From: Propioniciclava flava
Lineage (GTDB): Bacteria; Actinomycetota; Actinomycetes; Propionibacteriales; Propionibacteriaceae
NCBI RefSeq assembly: GCF_004126535.1
Contig: NZ_PPCV01000001.1
Span: forward strand, 434,001-498,000
Direction of reading: 5' to 3'
DNA length: 64,000 bases
Shown here piece after piece: positions 15,412 through 24,977 of this stretch. The notes below the pieces were generated by a model. The model did no database searches. It saw only the letters and a program-made list of their open reading frames with translations, and had not been told where the DNA came from. A program made the position numbers and the translations under genes. Each line of letters starts with the position of its first letter. The first letter of the stretch is position 1.

Positions 15412-17105
15412 CAGGCCTCCTTCGGGGAACTCGCCCGGAGGCGACGAATCGGGGACCGTCGGGGGGCCGCGCCGAGGTGGGCTGCGTCGAAGCCGGAGAA
15501 CTTGCGGCCCTCACCGAAGTACTTTGTGCGTCCGAGCAGCGTCACCATGGGCTTGGTGAACCAGAACACGATCGCAATGTCGATGAGTGTGGTCAGCCCC
15601 AGGGTGAAGGCGAAGCCCTTCACTGACCCGATAGCCAACACGAACAGCACCGCGGCAGACAGCAAAGACACGGCGTCGGCGATCAAGATCGTCTTACGGG
15701 AGCCGATCCACCCGGTCTCGATGGCGGTACGCAGCGAGCGTCCGTCACGCACTTCGTCGCGGATGCGTTCGAAGTAGATGATGAAGGAGTCCGCCGTCAT
15801 GCCGATGGCGACGATCGCCCCGGCGATACCGGGAAGGTTCAACGCGAACCCCATCGATTGCCCCAGCAACACCATGAGCTGATAGGTGATCGTGGCGGCC
15901 AAGACCAGCGACGCCACCACCACGACGGCGAGTGCCCGGTAGTAGATCACGGAGTAGATCACGACCAACGCCAGGCCGATCAGGCCCGCGATGATGCCGG
16001 CCTGCAACTGCTCCCCACCCAGGGTCGCGGACACGTTGGAAACCTCAGACAGGTCGAAAGCCAACGGCAAGGAACCGTACTTCAACACGTTGGCCAGGTC
16101 GGTGGCGCTTTGCTGCGTGAAGCTACCCGAGATCTCCGCTCGCCCGCCGCTGATGGCAGTGGTGAGGCGGGGATAGGTCACGACCTTGCCGTCCAGCACG
16201 ATCGCGAACGTGTTCTGCGGCTCGCTCTTCTTCGCCAGCGCCCCCGTCACCTGCTCGAAGATCTTGCCGCCCACGTCGTTGAGTTGCAGTTGGACGATCC
16301 AGCTCAACTGATGCTGCGGCACTCCCGCATTGGCATCGGTGAGCATGTCGCCGTTGATGACCGCCGGGTACAGCAGGAACTTCGTCGTGCCCTCGCGGTT
16401 GCAGGTGATGAGCGGCTGGTCGGGAACGTCAGGGAACTCGTCCCCGCACGTGAAGGCCTCGAAGTCGGCTTGATCCCGAGCGGTCGGCGTCCACGCCAAC
16501 GCCTCATCGGTGGTCAGTTGCCGCCCAGGCGCCGTCGGACGTGGCGTGGGAGCGGCCGTGGGCAACCCTGCGGCCGGGCGCCGGTTGACGCTTTCGGTCG
16601 GGCTGGGCGCCGCCGTCGCAGTGGTCCCCGACGTCGGCTCGGCCGATGCCGGGGTAGACGGATCCGCCGACGAGCTCGGGGTGGCCGACGGGGTCGGCGT
16701 CGCCGTGGGCTGTGCGGTCACCTGCGCCGTCGCGTACACGGGACGGAAGTACAACTGCGCGGTCGTGCCGACCATCTCCTGCAACTGGGCGGGAGCGACG
16801 TTCGGGACGGAGACGGTGATCTGGTTGTTCCCGACCGTCGCCACCTCCGACTCGCCGACGCCGATCGCGTCGACGCGCTGCTGGATGATGGTGCGCGCCT
16901 GTTCCAGGCTTTCGGCGCTGACCCCGCCCTGCCCGGTCGCATTGCGGGCAGTCAAGGTAATCGTCGTGCCGCCGCGCAGATCCAAGCCAAGCTTGGGGCT
17001 CCAGCTACCCGACAGGGCCATGATCCCGAACAAGGCGGCGATCACGGCGAACAAGATGATCAAGGTGCGCAGCGGGTGCGACCTGTGTTGAGTGGTGGTG
17101 GCCAC
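15411..17105 (-). CDS. secD: Protein translocase subunit SecD
   Basis: A 564-residue RND-family membrane protein. TM1 lies near 13-33, followed by KLGLDLRGGTTITL, the SecD signature. The large periplasmic region contains an inserted low-complexity Pro/Ala/Thr/Ser-rich linker (about 140-205) typical of actinobacteria, then a second conserved half and five TM helices with IVAIGMTADSFIIYFERIRDE, the conserved TM4 motif with its functional Asp. It works with SecF and YajC at the SecYEG channel. It is followed immediately by secF and preceded by yajC after a 20-base gap, forming the expected yajC-secD-secF transcription order. Confidence 0.97.
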   Translation of the reverse strand: MATTTQHRSHPLRTLIILFAVIAALFGIMALSGSWSPKLGLDLRGGTTITLTARNATGQGGVSAESLEQARTIIQQRVDAIGVGESEVATVGNNQITVSVPNVAPAQLQEMVGTTAQLYFRPVYATAQVTAQPTATPTPSATPSSSADPSTPASAEPTSGTTATAAPSPTESVNRRPAAGLPTAAPTPRPTAPGRQLTTDEALAWTPTARDQADFEAFTCGDEFPDVPDQPLITCNREGTTKFLLYPAVINGDMLTDANAGVPQHQLSWIVQLQLNDVGGKIFEQVTGALAKKSEPQNTFAIVLDGKVVTYPRLTTAISGGRAEISGSFTQQSATDLANVLKYGSLPLAFDLSEVSNVSATLGGEQLQAGIIAGLIGLALVVIYSVIYYRALAVVVVASLVLAATITYQLMVLLGQSMGFALNLPGIAGAIVAIGMTADSFIIYFERIRDEVRDGRSLRTAIETGWIGSRKTILIADAVSLLSAAVLFVLAIGSVKGFAFTLGLTTLIDIAIVFWFTKPMVTLLGRTKYFGEGRKFSGFDAAHLGAAPRRSPIRRLRASSPKEA

Positions 17106-17125
17106 GTGCAGCGAACCCCGCCTAC

Positions 17126-17539
17126 TCAGTTCTTGGCTTCGGGCGTCTGAGCCTCAGGCGCGCTCTCCGACGGCGGGGCGACATCGAGAACGGGAGCGGC
17201 CTCCACGACGTCGACGACCGTGCCGTCGATCTCATCAGCCGGGGCATCGTCGTACTCGAACTCCTCTTCGGAGGGCTCGACCGCGCGGACGATGGCCTGC
17301 TTCAGCACGGTCATCTCCACACCGGGCGACACCTCGACGATGGCCTGCTTCTCGCCATTGTGGATGATGGTGCCGAAGACGCCGCTGCTGAGCATCACGC
17401 GCGATCCTTCGCCCAGGTTGTTCACCAGTTCCTGCTGTTGCTTCTGCTTCTTCTGCGCGGGGCGGATCAGCAGCAGCCAGAACGCGGCCACCATCAAGAC
17501 CACCATCACGAGGGTCGACATCAGGTTGCTGTCAGGCAT
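17126..17539 (-). CDS. yajC: Preprotein translocase subunit YajC
   Basis: A 137-residue single-pass membrane protein. An N-terminal TM helix (about 8-26, VMVVLMVAAFWLLLIRP) is followed by the basic QKKQKQQQ stretch and the conserved LGEGSRVMLSSGVFGTI segment of YajC. The C-terminal 50 residues are an acidic, Pro/Ala-rich extension beyond the usual ~100-residue length. YajC binds SecDF at the translocon. The gene heads the secD-secF-apt run and is 66 bases from the end of ruvB, so it may share transcripts from the ruv genes. Confidence 0.95.
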   Translation of the reverse strand: MPDSNLMSTLVMVVLMVAAFWLLLIRPAQKKQKQQQELVNNLGEGSRVMLSSGVFGTIIHNGEKQAIVEVSPGVEMTVLKQAIVRAVEPSEEEFEYDDAPADEIDGTVVDVVEAAPVLDVAPPSESAPEAQTPEAKN

Positions 17540-17605
17540 CTTTCACACTCTCAACTGGGGAACGGGAACACGGGGCCGGCCCCCGCCAAGGGGCAAGCCT
17601 ACCGG

Positions 17606-18649
17606 CTAGGCGTCCGGGTCCGTGAAAAGGTCAACTCGTGACGCGGGCACGGTCAAACCCAGGTGTGCCCAGGCCCGGCTGGTCGCCACGCGCCCACGAG
17701 GCGTGCGCATGAGGAACCCCTGGCGAATCAGGAACGGCTCCGCAACCTCTTCCACCGTTTCGACCTCCTCGCCGACGCTCATCGCCAACGTGCCCAGCCC
17801 CACTGGTCCGCCACCGAAACGCACGCACAGCGACTCCAAGACGGCGCGGTCGAGGCGGTCCAAGCCCAACTCGTCCACCTCGTACAGGTCCAACGCTGCT
17901 GAGGCGACAGGCGGGGTGATCCGTCCGGACGCGTGGATCAGCGCGTAATCGCGGACGCGGCGCAGCAGCCGGTTCGCGATCCGGGGCGTTCCTCGGCTCC
18001 GGCTGGCGATGACCTGTGCCGACGCATCGTCGAGGGCGACCTTCAGCAGCGACGCGGAGCGCTGGACGATCCGCACCAGGTCGGCGGCATCGTAGTAGTC
18101 GAGTTGTCCGGTGAACCCGAACCGATCGCGCAGCGGCCCGGGCAGCAAGCCTGCGCGCGTCGTCGCACCGACCAGGGTGAAGCGCGGGATCTCCAGCGGG
18201 ATCTCGGTGGCGCCGGGCCCCTTGCCGACGATGACATCGACGCGAAAGTCCTCCATCGCCAAATACAGCATCTCTTCGGCGGGTCGGCTCATGCGGTGAA
18301 TCTCGTCGAGAAAGAAGACCTCTCCCTCGGTGAGCCCCGACAAGATGGCGGCCAGGTCACCGGCGTGCTGGATGGCCGGGCCCGAACTGATCCGTAGCGG
18401 GACGCCCAACTCGTGAGCGATGATCATGGCCAACGTCGTCTTGCCCAACCCAGGCGGCCCCGACAACAGCACGTGATCGGGCACCGCACCGCGATGTTGG
18501 GCCGCAGCCAGCACCAGCCCCAGCTGTGCGCTCACCCGCGGCTGCCCACCGAACTCCTCCAGGCTCGGCGGGCGCAGAGCACCGTCGACGGCCTGCTCGT
18601 CGAGGTGCCCGTGCGGGTCGAGGGGGTCCTCGTCGTGTCGCGGCGTCAT
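17606..18649 (-). CDS. ruvB: Holliday junction branch migration ATPase RuvB
   Basis: A 347-residue AAA+ helicase motor. Walker A is [11 protein letters not shown] (about 63-73), Walker [12 protein letters not shown] (about 111-121), sensor GATTRAG and the arginine-finger region GPLRDRFGF follow; the C-terminal winged-helix DNA-binding domain ends near 335. RuvB hexamers pump DNA through a RuvA-held junction, and RuvC then cuts it. The ATG overlaps the ruvA stop by four bases. The whole ruvC-ruvA-ruvB set is read in one direction behind a LexA-type operator. Confidence 0.98.
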   Translation of the reverse strand: MTPRHDEDPLDPHGHLDEQAVDGALRPPSLEEFGGQPRVSAQLGLVLAAAQHRGAVPDHVLLSGPPGLGKTTLAMIIAHELGVPLRISSGPAIQHAGDLAAILSGLTEGEVFFLDEIHRMSRPAEEMLYLAMEDFRVDVIVGKGPGATEIPLEIPRFTLVGATTRAGLLPGPLRDRFGFTGQLDYYDAADLVRIVQRSASLLKVALDDASAQVIASRSRGTPRIANRLLRRVRDYALIHASGRITPPVASAALDLYEVDELGLDRLDRAVLESLCVRFGGGPVGLGTLAMSVGEEVETVEEVAEPFLIRQGFLMRTPRGRVATSRAWAHLGLTVPASRVDLFTDPDA

Positions 18650-19257
18650 CGAGCCAGGCTCTGCAGTGCGGCGCGCATCAACTCACCGATACCCAGGGTG
18701 GGGTTCTCCTCGCGCAGGGGTGCGATGCCCTCAACGGCGGCGGCGGCGTCCTTGGCCGACCACCCCAGCGATTCCAGCCCGCTCGAGACCTGGTCGCGCC
18801 AGGCGTCCGCTCCGGATGCGGCCCCACCTGTGCCACCAAGATCGGGGACGGCGCCCAGCGCGTTGACCTTCTCTTTGAGTTCAATCACCATCTTCTGGGC
18901 CCCCTTGCGCCCAATGCCGGGCACCTTCGTCAAGGCGACGAGGTTCTCGCTCGAGATGGCGGCGCGCAGTTCGGCAGGCGGCAACACTGACACCACCGCC
19001 TGGGCGAGCTTGGGGCCGATGCCAGAAGCCGACTGCACGAGTTCGAAGGCGTCGCGCTCCTCCGGGTCGCTGAACCCGAACAAGGTGAGGGAATCCTGAC
19101 GCACCACCAAGGAGGTGGCCAACGTCGCCGTCTCCCCCACCCTCACGGAGGCGACGGTGGCGGGGGTGGCGAGGGCGCGGACGCCGAACCCACCCAGATC
19201 GATATCGACCCAGGTGCCGCCGACTTGGCTGACCGTGCCGGTGAGATGGGCGATCAC
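18646..19257 (-). CDS. ruvA: Holliday junction branch migration complex subunit RuvA
   Basis: A 203-residue protein in three parts: an N-terminal OB-fold ([13 protein letters not shown] onward), a double helix-hairpin-helix domain near 70-130 ([13 protein letters not shown] and [16 protein letters not shown]), and a small C-terminal domain (about 155-203) that contacts RuvB, joined by a Gly/Ala-rich linker. RuvA tetramers bind the four-way junction. The start is GTG at 19257, chosen because the OB fold begins at once and because it overlaps the ruvC stop by four bases (GTGA). Longer in-frame extensions lie within ruvC and have no homology. Confidence 0.97.
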   Translation of the reverse strand: MIAHLTGTVSQVGGTWVDIDLGGFGVRALATPATVASVRVGETATLATSLVVRQDSLTLFGFSDPEERDAFELVQSASGIGPKLAQAVVSVLPPAELRAAISSENLVALTKVPGIGRKGAQKMVIELKEKVNALGAVPDLGGTGGAASGADAWRDQVSSGLESLGWSAKDAAAAVEGIAPLREENPTLGIGELMRAALQSLAR

Positions 19258-19823
19258 GCGAGCTTCCTCCTGTTTGCGGCGCGTGCACGCGCCATGGCTT
19301 GAGCCTGGACCAGTTCGCGGCGCACCTGCGCCTGCTGGATCCGGGCGATGGCGGGGGCACGCCACAGATGACACACCGCCAGCGCGACCGCGTCCGCGGC
19401 ATCGGCAGGTTTGGGCGGAGCGTCGAGTTTGAGGATGCGCATGACCATCTGGCCCACTTGCGCCTTGTCGGCGCGCCCGCTGCCGGTGATGGCCGCCTTG
19501 ACCTCGCTGGGGGTGTGCTGGGCCACCTGCAACCCAGCACGAGTGCCGACCAGCAGCACCACGCCAGAGGCCTGTGCCGTGCCGATGATGGTGCTCACGT
19601 CGCGTCGGGCGAAGACCCGCTCCACGGCGATGGCGTCAGGGCGATATTCGGCGACGTACTGGACGAGGCTGCGTTCCAGCGCCGCCAACCGCTGCCCCGT
19701 TTCCGCGTCAGCGGGGGTACGCACCACATCGGCGAGCAGGAGCGCGGGCGGGCGCCCGGGATCCCCCTCGATCACGCCGACCCCACATCGGGTCAGGCCG
19801 GGGTCGATCCCGAGCACTCGCAT
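19254..19823 (-). CDS. ruvC: Crossover junction endodeoxyribonuclease RuvC
   Basis: A 189-residue RNase H-fold resolvase. The catalytic acids are visible: Asp in LGIDPG (residue 6), Glu in AVERVF (about 68), and the DAADAVALA pair near 140-146. The signature HTPSEVKAAITGSG is also present. It cleaves Holliday junctions symmetrically. The ATG at 19823 was chosen because an AAGGTGG ribosome site lies about six bases upstream; an in-frame GTG or ATG three codons earlier is possible. The C terminus is about 20 residues longer and more basic than E. coli RuvC. The gap to yebC contains a perfect LexA-type palindrome. Confidence 0.97.
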   Translation of the reverse strand: MRVLGIDPGLTRCGVGVIEGDPGRPPALLLADVVRTPADAETGQRLAALERSLVQYVAEYRPDAIAVERVFARRDVSTIIGTAQASGVVLLVGTRAGLQVAQHTPSEVKAAITGSGRADKAQVGQMVMRILKLDAPPKPADAADAVALAVCHLWRAPAIARIQQAQVRRELVQAQAMARARAANRRKLA

Positions 19824-19836
19824 GCGGCCCACCTTT

Positions 19837-19852
19837 CCGAACGTTTGTTCGG
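19837..19852 (-). promoter_or_regulatory. LexA (SOS) box before ruvCAB
   Basis: CCGAACGTTTGTTCGG is a palindrome containing GAAC-N4-GTTC (19839-19850), the exact actinobacterial/Gram-positive LexA operator core, flanked by symmetrical CG pairs. It lies in the 32-base gap between the yebC stop (19856) and the ruvC start, 14 bases before the ruvC ATG. LexA control of ruv genes is established in many bacteria, so SOS induction of ruvC-ruvA-ruvB is expected. Confidence 0.88.
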
Positions 19853-19855
19853 ATT

Positions 19856-20629
19856 CTAGGCGTCGCCCTCCAAGGCTTCGAGGATTTCGTCCGGCACGTC
19901 TTCGTTGCTGTAGACGTTTTGGACGTCTTCCACCTCTTCGATGGCGTCGATCAGCTTGAACAGCTTCTCGGCGGCCTCTTGGGAGTCAACGGCCTGCTCG
20001 TACTGCGGCCGGAACTCCACGTCGGCGGATTCATAGTCGAACCCTGCCGCCTGGACTGCCTTGCGCACCTCGACCAACTGGGCCGGATCGCTGACAATCT
20101 CGAAGGTGTCACCGGTGTCGTTGATGTCTTCCGGCTCGGCCTCCAAGGTGGCCTCCAGCAGGTCATCTTCGGTGACCTGCTTGCCCTCTTGCTTCTTGGC
20201 CACCACAACGACGCCCTTGCGGTCATAGATCCGGCTCACCGAGCCCACGTCGGCAACCGTGCCGCCGTTGCGCGTGATCGCCACCTTGACGTCGGACGCC
20301 GAACGGTTGCGGTTGTCGGTCAGCACCTCGATGAGGAGGGCGACGCCTGCAGCACCGTAGGCCTCGTACATGATCTCGGTGTAGTCGACGGCCTCGCCGC
20401 CGATACCCGAACCGCGCTTGACGGCGCGATCAATGTTGTCGTTGGGGACCGAGTTCTTCTTCGCCTTCTGGATGGCGTCGTACAGCGTCGGGTTCCCGCC
20501 GGGGTCACCGCCACCCACGCGCGCCGCGACCTCGATCTTCTTGATCAGGTTGGCGAACAGCTTGCCGCGCTTCGCATCAATGGCGGCCTTCTTGTGCTTG
20601 GTGGTGGCCCACTTGGAATGTCCGCTCAT
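19856..20629 (-). CDS. yebC: YebC/PmpR family protein (TACO1-like translation factor or DNA-binding regulator)
   Basis: A 257-residue protein of normal family length. It opens with the invariant [25 protein letters not shown] and [15 protein letters not shown] motifs, then the domain 2/3 region with [22 protein letters not shown]. Members were described as transcription regulators and more recently as helping ribosomes through proline-rich stretches. The gene lies between the his genes (priA stop is 71 bases upstream) and ruvC, a typical actinobacterial neighbourhood (yebC-ruvC-ruvA-ruvB). The acidic C terminus ([11 protein letters not shown]) is usual. Confidence 0.97.
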   Translation of the reverse strand: MSGHSKWATTKHKKAAIDAKRGKLFANLIKKIEVAARVGGGDPGGNPTLYDAIQKAKKNSVPNDNIDRAVKRGSGIGGEAVDYTEIMYEAYGAAGVALLIEVLTDNRNRSASDVKVAITRNGGTVADVGSVSRIYDRKGVVVVAKKQEGKQVTEDDLLEATLEAEPEDINDTGDTFEIVSDPAQLVEVRKAVQAAGFDYESADVEFRPQYEQAVDSQEAAEKLFKLIDAIEEVEDVQNVYSNEDVPDEILEALEGDA

Positions 20630-20700
20630 GGGTCTCCCTTCGCTCGATCTCGATTAGCTCCATCGGACAGCCTATCGCGCGTGCGAGCGCGCGACGGCAC

Positions 20701-21429
20701 TCAGCCCTGCGCGACGGCCAGCGCCTCGGGCAACGTGATGGAGCCGACGTACAGCGCGGTGCCGACGATCGCGCCGGTGACGCCCAGGGGCACGAGCTCG
20801 CGCAGGGCGCGCAAGTCATCAAGCGAAGAGATGCCGCCGGAGGCGATCACCTCGGCGTCCGTCCGGGTGGCTACATCACGCAGCAGGGACACGTTCGGGC
20901 CGGTGAGCATCCCGTCGGAGTTGACGTCGGTCACCACGAAGGTGCGGCACCCTGCCGCCGACAGGCGATCGACGGCCTCAGCCCAGTCTCCGCCTTCGCG
21001 GACCCAGCCGCGCGCGGCCAAACGCGTGCCACGCACGTCGATGGCGATGCCGATGAGGTCCCCGTGCTCAGCGATGACTTTCTCACACCAGGCCGGGTTC
21101 TCCAGCGCGGCGGTCCCGATGTTGACGCGGCGACAGCCGGTGGCCAACGCGCGCTCCAGCGACGCGTCGTCACGGATACCGCCCGACAGTTCGACGTTGA
21201 GGCTCATCTGCCCCACGATCTCGGCGATGACATCGGCGTTCGAGCCACGGCCAAACGCCGCGTCCAGATCCACCAGGTGGAGCCAACTCGCCCCGCCGTC
21301 TTGCCAGCGTTGGGCGGCCGCCAACGGATCACCAAAGGTCTTCTCGGACCCAGCCACGCCCTGGGTGAGCTGGACGGCTTGGCCGCCTTGAACGTCAACG
21401 GCAGGCAGCAGCGTCAGGGAATCAGTCAC
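20701..21429 (-). CDS. priA: Phosphoribosyl isomerase A (HisA/PriA), probable dual histidine/tryptophan enzyme
   Basis: A 242-residue (beta/alpha)8 barrel. The N-terminal catalytic Asp is in [13 protein letters not shown] (residue 10), the second acid lies in [15 protein letters not shown] (about 175), and phosphate sites are in ELSGGIRDD and [11 protein letters not shown]. PriA in actinobacteria isomerises both ProFAR (histidine) and PRA (tryptophan), since trpF is missing; no trpF is seen near trpC here, which fits. The start is GTG at 21429, where homology begins; it overlaps the upstream amidohydrolase stop by eight bases. It is the last gene of the hisDCBH run before yebC. Confidence 0.94.
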   Translation of the reverse strand: MTDSLTLLPAVDVQGGQAVQLTQGVAGSEKTFGDPLAAAQRWQDGGASWLHLVDLDAAFGRGSNADVIAEIVGQMSLNVELSGGIRDDASLERALATGCRRVNIGTAALENPAWCEKVIAEHGDLIGIAIDVRGTRLAARGWVREGGDWAEAVDRLSAAGCRTFVVTDVNSDGMLTGPNVSLLRDVATRTDAEVIASGGISSLDDLRALRELVPLGVTGAIVGTALYVGSITLPEALAVAQG

Positions 21430-22609
21430 GGACGCAAACCCTAGCGTCGTGCAGGACCATCCCGTTGCCGATGACCACCTGCCGAGGTGGTGTCCGGACC
21501 AACGCGTCCATGGGGTTCTCGGCGTCCAGCAGCACCAGGTGAGCGGCTGCCCCTTCGACCAGGTCGTGGCCCGGGCGCCCCGCGAACCGCCCGGCACCGC
21601 TGGTGGCGGCCACCAGGATGCGCTGCAAATCTTCGTCGCGCACCACAGAGGAGGCACGCGCAAACTGCCAGGCGATGCGCAACGTGTCCCCGGTGCCATA
21701 GGGGCTCCACAGGTCGCGGATGCCGTCGGTGCCGAAGGCGAAGCCGACGCCGGCCGCGTCCAGTTCGCGCCAAGGCAGTTGCGGCAACCGCAGCGGGGCG
21801 ACCGTGGTGAACGTGATGCCCGCCTCGCCCATACGGGCCAGCAGTTCCGCGCGCCGGGAAGCGTCCACTTGGGCCAGCGCGAACCCGTGCGCGATGGTCA
21901 CCTTGTCCGTCAATCCCAGCCGTTCGGCCCGGTCGCAGATCAAGTCCAGTTCAAAGGCGCCCAACTCACCGGCGTCATGGAGATGGATGTCGAGCCCGCA
22001 GCCGCGCCGCTCCATGATCGCGAACAACCCGTCGAGTTGGCCGACCGGATCCCGGTCGATGCCCGCCGGATCCAGCCCGCCGATGTGCTGTGCCCCTGCG
22101 GCGGCGGCCTGATCGAGCAACTCCAACACTCCGCGGCGTCGCAGCACCCCATCTTGCGGGAAGGCGACGATCTCCATCTCGATGCCACCATCAAAGGAGG
22201 CGACCGCCTCCTTGACGACCTCGATGCCGCGCAGTCCCAAGCCGAGATCGACATCGACATGGCTACGCAGCAGCGTCGTGCCGTGGGACACCATCTCGGT
22301 GAGGACACGCGTGGTGATGTCCACGCCGGGAATGCCCAGTTCATCGCGCCGATCACGCTCGTGACGGATCCTGCCCTCGGTGGTGCCCTCGCCGCCGTAG
22401 GACTGCCACGGCAACCCCCACCAGGACTTGTCGACGTGCGCGTGCGCGTTCACCACCGACGGAAGAGCCAGCAGCCCGCCCCCATCCAGGTCGGTCGCGC
22501 TCCCGGTGGCCCGGTCTGCGGGCGGACGGATCACGGCGATGCGGCCCTGATCGAGGATCAGGTCGGCTAACGGCGCCCCCCACGGACGAACGGCACGGAC
22601 AGCGGTCAC
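21422..22609 (-). CDS. Amidohydrolase family protein, cytosine deaminase-like
   Basis: A 395-residue amidohydrolase. Metal-site motifs are NAHAHVDK (about 53-60, the HxH-DK form of cytosine/isoguanine deaminases), a histidine in [17 protein letters not shown] (about 210), IAHGFALAQ and [12 protein letters not shown]. The pattern matches CodA-like deaminases; substrates in this group include cytosine, isoguanine, other N-heterocycles and creatinine, so the true substrate is open. The gene lies between hisH and priA and overlaps priA by eight bases, so it is co-translated with a histidine gene, which is not a usual member of that operon. An ATG at 22609 is used; the gap to hisH is 45 bases. Confidence 0.88.
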   Translation of the reverse strand: MTAVRAVRPWGAPLADLILDQGRIAVIRPPADRATGSATDLDGGGLLALPSVVNAHAHVDKSWWGLPWQSYGGEGTTEGRIRHERDRRDELGIPGVDITTRVLTEMVSHGTTLLRSHVDVDLGLGLRGIEVVKEAVASFDGGIEMEIVAFPQDGVLRRRGVLELLDQAAAAGAQHIGGLDPAGIDRDPVGQLDGLFAIMERRGCGLDIHLHDAGELGAFELDLICDRAERLGLTDKVTIAHGFALAQVDASRRAELLARMGEAGITFTTVAPLRLPQLPWRELDAAGVGFAFGTDGIRDLWSPYGTGDTLRIAWQFARASSVVRDEDLQRILVAATSGAGRFAGRPGHDLVEGAAAHLVLLDAENPMDALVRTPPRQVVIGNGMVLHDARVCVRD

Positions 22610-22654
22610 GGCGAGGCACTCATCTTGTCAGCTTAGCCCGGGCACCGCGCCTGC

Positions 22655-23275
22655 TCAGCCCAAGCAGGCAACCCAGTTGCGCAGCACGCGAGCCCCAGCC
22701 TGACCGGACTTCTCAGGGTGGAACTGCGTGACGCTCAGCGCGCCCGACTCGACCGCCGCGACGAAGCGGTCCCCGCCGTGTTCCGCCCACGAGACCAGGG
22801 CACCTTCGGGCCAATCCGCGTCGTGTACGCCATAGCTGTGCACGAAGTAGAACCGCTCCCCGGCGACGCCCTCGAACAGGCGCGACCCCACTGGGGCATT
22901 CACGGTGTTCCACCCCATGTGCGGCAGCCGGGCGGCGTGCAGCAGTTCGACGCGCCCGGGAAGGACCCCGACGCCCGGCGTCACGATGCCGTGTTCCTCC
23001 CCCACCTCGAACATGATTTGCTCGCCAACACAGATGCCGAGGACCGGTCGATGGTCGGCCAAGCGCCGACGGATGATCGCCGGGCCATCGACAGCCTCAA
23101 GCCCCGCCATGCACGCCGCGAACGCTCCCACACCGGGGACGACGAGCCCGTCGGCCGCCGCGATCTCGTCGGCGTCCGCCGTGAGCACCACCCGCGCCCC
23201 GGTCGCGGCCAACGCGCGGGTGGCCGAGTGCAGGTTCCCCGAGCCGTAGTCGAGTACCGCGATCGTCGCGCTCAC
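22655..23275 (-). CDS. hisH: Imidazole glycerol phosphate synthase glutaminase subunit HisH
   Basis: A 206-residue class I glutamine amidotransferase that supplies ammonia to HisF. The start [12 protein letters not shown] and oxyanion VPGVGAF are typical. The nucleophile is Cys82 in [11 protein letters not shown], and the partner His/Glu lie in QFHPEKS near the C terminus. The nucleophile motif is slightly unusual: most HisH have GMQ where this has GEQ. The GTG at 23275 is the start; it overlaps the hisB stop by four bases (GTGA). HisF is not in this window. Confidence 0.96.
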   Translation of the reverse strand: MSATIAVLDYGSGNLHSATRALAATGARVVLTADADEIAAADGLVVPGVGAFAACMAGLEAVDGPAIIRRRLADHRPVLGICVGEQIMFEVGEEHGIVTPGVGVLPGRVELLHAARLPHMGWNTVNAPVGSRLFEGVAGERFYFVHSYGVHDADWPEGALVSWAEHGGDRFVAAVESGALSVTQFHPEKSGQAGARVLRNWVACLG

Positions 23276-23883
23276 AGGGCGCCCTTGGTCGAGGGGATCT
23301 GGTCGGCAATACGAGGATCGGGCTCCACGGCGGCGCGCAACGCTCGCGCGAGCGCCTTGAACTGCGCCTCGACGATGTGGTGCGGGTCGCGCCCCCGCAG
23401 GAGATCCAAGTGGACGCACAACCCCGCGTTCAGGGCCAGCGACTCCACGACGTGATACGTCATCGACCCGGCATAGGGCACCCCCGACCCGCCGATCAGC
23501 GCGTACACCTGCGCGTCGGGTTCGCCCTGACACACGGCGTAGGGACGCCCGGCCACATCGACGACGCACCGGGCTAGCGCCTCATCCAGCGGGACGACCG
23601 CGTCCCCGAAACGGCGGATGCCGCGCTTGTCACCCAGCGCCTCGCGCAAGGCCTGCCCGACGACGATCGCGGTGTCCTCCACGACATGGTGTCCGTCGAT
23701 GTGCACGTCGCCGTTGGCCCTCACGGTGAGGTCGATCAGGGAGTGCTTGCTCAGCGCCGTCAGCATGTGGTCGTAAAAGCCGACCCCGGTGGCGATGTCG
23801 GAGACGCCGGCGCCGTCCAGGTTCATCTCCACGGTGATCGTGGATTCGCTGGTGCTGCGCTCGATGCGTGCGGTGCGTGCCAT
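23272..23883 (-). CDS. hisB: Imidazoleglycerol-phosphate dehydratase
   Basis: A 203-residue manganese enzyme that dehydrates IGP to imidazole acetol phosphate. Metal-binding histidine motifs [14 protein letters not shown] and [14 protein letters not shown] (about 60-75), [15 protein letters not shown] near 170 and the [15 protein letters not shown] segment are all present. It is the single-function form, without the phosphatase domain seen in E. coli. ATG at 23883 overlaps the hisC stop by one base (TGATG); a GTG one codon earlier would give a four-base overlap and is equally possible. Confidence 0.97.
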   Translation of the reverse strand: MARTARIERSTSESTITVEMNLDGAGVSDIATGVGFYDHMLTALSKHSLIDLTVRANGDVHIDGHHVVEDTAIVVGQALREALGDKRGIRRFGDAVVPLDEALARCVVDVAGRPYAVCQGEPDAQVYALIGGSGVPYAGSMTYHVVESLALNAGLCVHLDLLRGRDPHHIVEAQFKALARALRAAVEPDPRIADQIPSTKGAL

Positions 23884-24977
23884 CACTCCCCCATCCTCGG
23901 GGCGTCTACGCGCGCCAGCGCGGCGTAGAACGCTGCCATTTCATCCGGGGTCCCCGCGCTGACACGCAAGAATCCCTCCGGCCCGGTTTCGCGGACCAGC
24001 ACCCCTTGATCCAGCAACTGCTGCCACGCGGCGTGGCGGTCGGCCCATCGCCCGATCAGGACGAAGTTGGCATCCGAGTCGACCACCTCGAACCCTAGCT
24101 GCGGCCCCCGGCGGAGCAGTTCGTCGCGGGTGGCGCGCAGGTCGTCGACCCGCGCGAGCATCTCGTCGGCGTGCCGCAGCGCCACGGACGCCACGGCCTG
24201 GGTCTGCGCGGAGAGGTGATAGGGCAGCCGGACGATGCGGCAGGCGTCCACGATGGCCGGGGCCGCCGCCAGGTAGCCCAGGCGCCCCCCAGCGAAGGCG
24301 AAGGCCTTGCTCATGGTGCGGCTCACCACCAGGTTGCCGTGGTCGGCCAGCAGGGACAGTGCCGTCGCCTCCGGGTCGCGGGCGAACTCTTGGTAGGCCT
24401 CATCGACCACGACGATCGCGTCTGTGTTCGCCAGCACCTCGGCGATGACCGTCACCGGCGTGGTCGTGCCCGTGGGGTTGTTGGGCGTGGTGATCACGAC
24501 GACCGTCGGCTCCACGCGGGCGATCGCGAGCAGGATGTCGGACGCATCCAGCGTGTAATCCACCCGACGGGGTGCGGTGACGTACTCGGTGTGCGTGTTG
24601 CGCGCGTACTCGGGATACATCGAATACGTCGGCGTGAAGGTGAGCATCCGGCGTCCGGGGCCACCGAAGGCCCCCAGGACGTGCGTCATGACCTCGTTGG
24701 AACCGTTCGCTGCCCAGATGTTCGCGGGCCCCAGGCCGTGGCCAAGATAGTCGGCCAGCTGAGTGCGCAGCCGTAGGAACTCACGGTCGGGGTAGCGGTG
24801 GTAGACCCCCGAACTGATCGCCTGCGCCATGTCGGCCAGCATCGCCCCCGATGGCGGGTAGGGGTTCTCGTTCACGTTGAGGCAGACGGGAACGTCGAGT
24901 TGGGGAGCCCCGTAGGGCTCCTCGCCGACCAGTTCAGGGCGCAGCGGCAGGTCGGCCAGTGCGGGGTTCGCCTTCAC
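23883..24977 (-). CDS. hisC: Histidinol-phosphate aminotransferase
   Basis: A 364-residue fold-type I PLP aminotransferase. The Schiff-base lysine is in [17 protein letters not shown] (near residue 230), the substrate/PLP motifs [26 protein letters not shown] and [10 protein letters not shown] are present, and the tail holds [11 protein letters not shown]. It converts imidazole acetol phosphate to histidinol phosphate. It overlaps hisD by four bases at the start and hisB at the stop, so hisD-hisC-hisB-hisH form one tightly coupled unit. Confidence 0.97.
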   Translation of the reverse strand: MKANPALADLPLRPELVGEEPYGAPQLDVPVCLNVNENPYPPSGAMLADMAQAISSGVYHRYPDREFLRLRTQLADYLGHGLGPANIWAANGSNEVMTHVLGAFGGPGRRMLTFTPTYSMYPEYARNTHTEYVTAPRRVDYTLDASDILLAIARVEPTVVVITTPNNPTGTTTPVTVIAEVLANTDAIVVVDEAYQEFARDPEATALSLLADHGNLVVSRTMSKAFAFAGGRLGYLAAAPAIVDACRIVRLPYHLSAQTQAVASVALRHADEMLARVDDLRATRDELLRRGPQLGFEVVDSDANFVLIGRWADRHAAWQQLLDQGVLVRETGPEGFLRVSAGTPDEMAAFYAALARVDAPRMGE

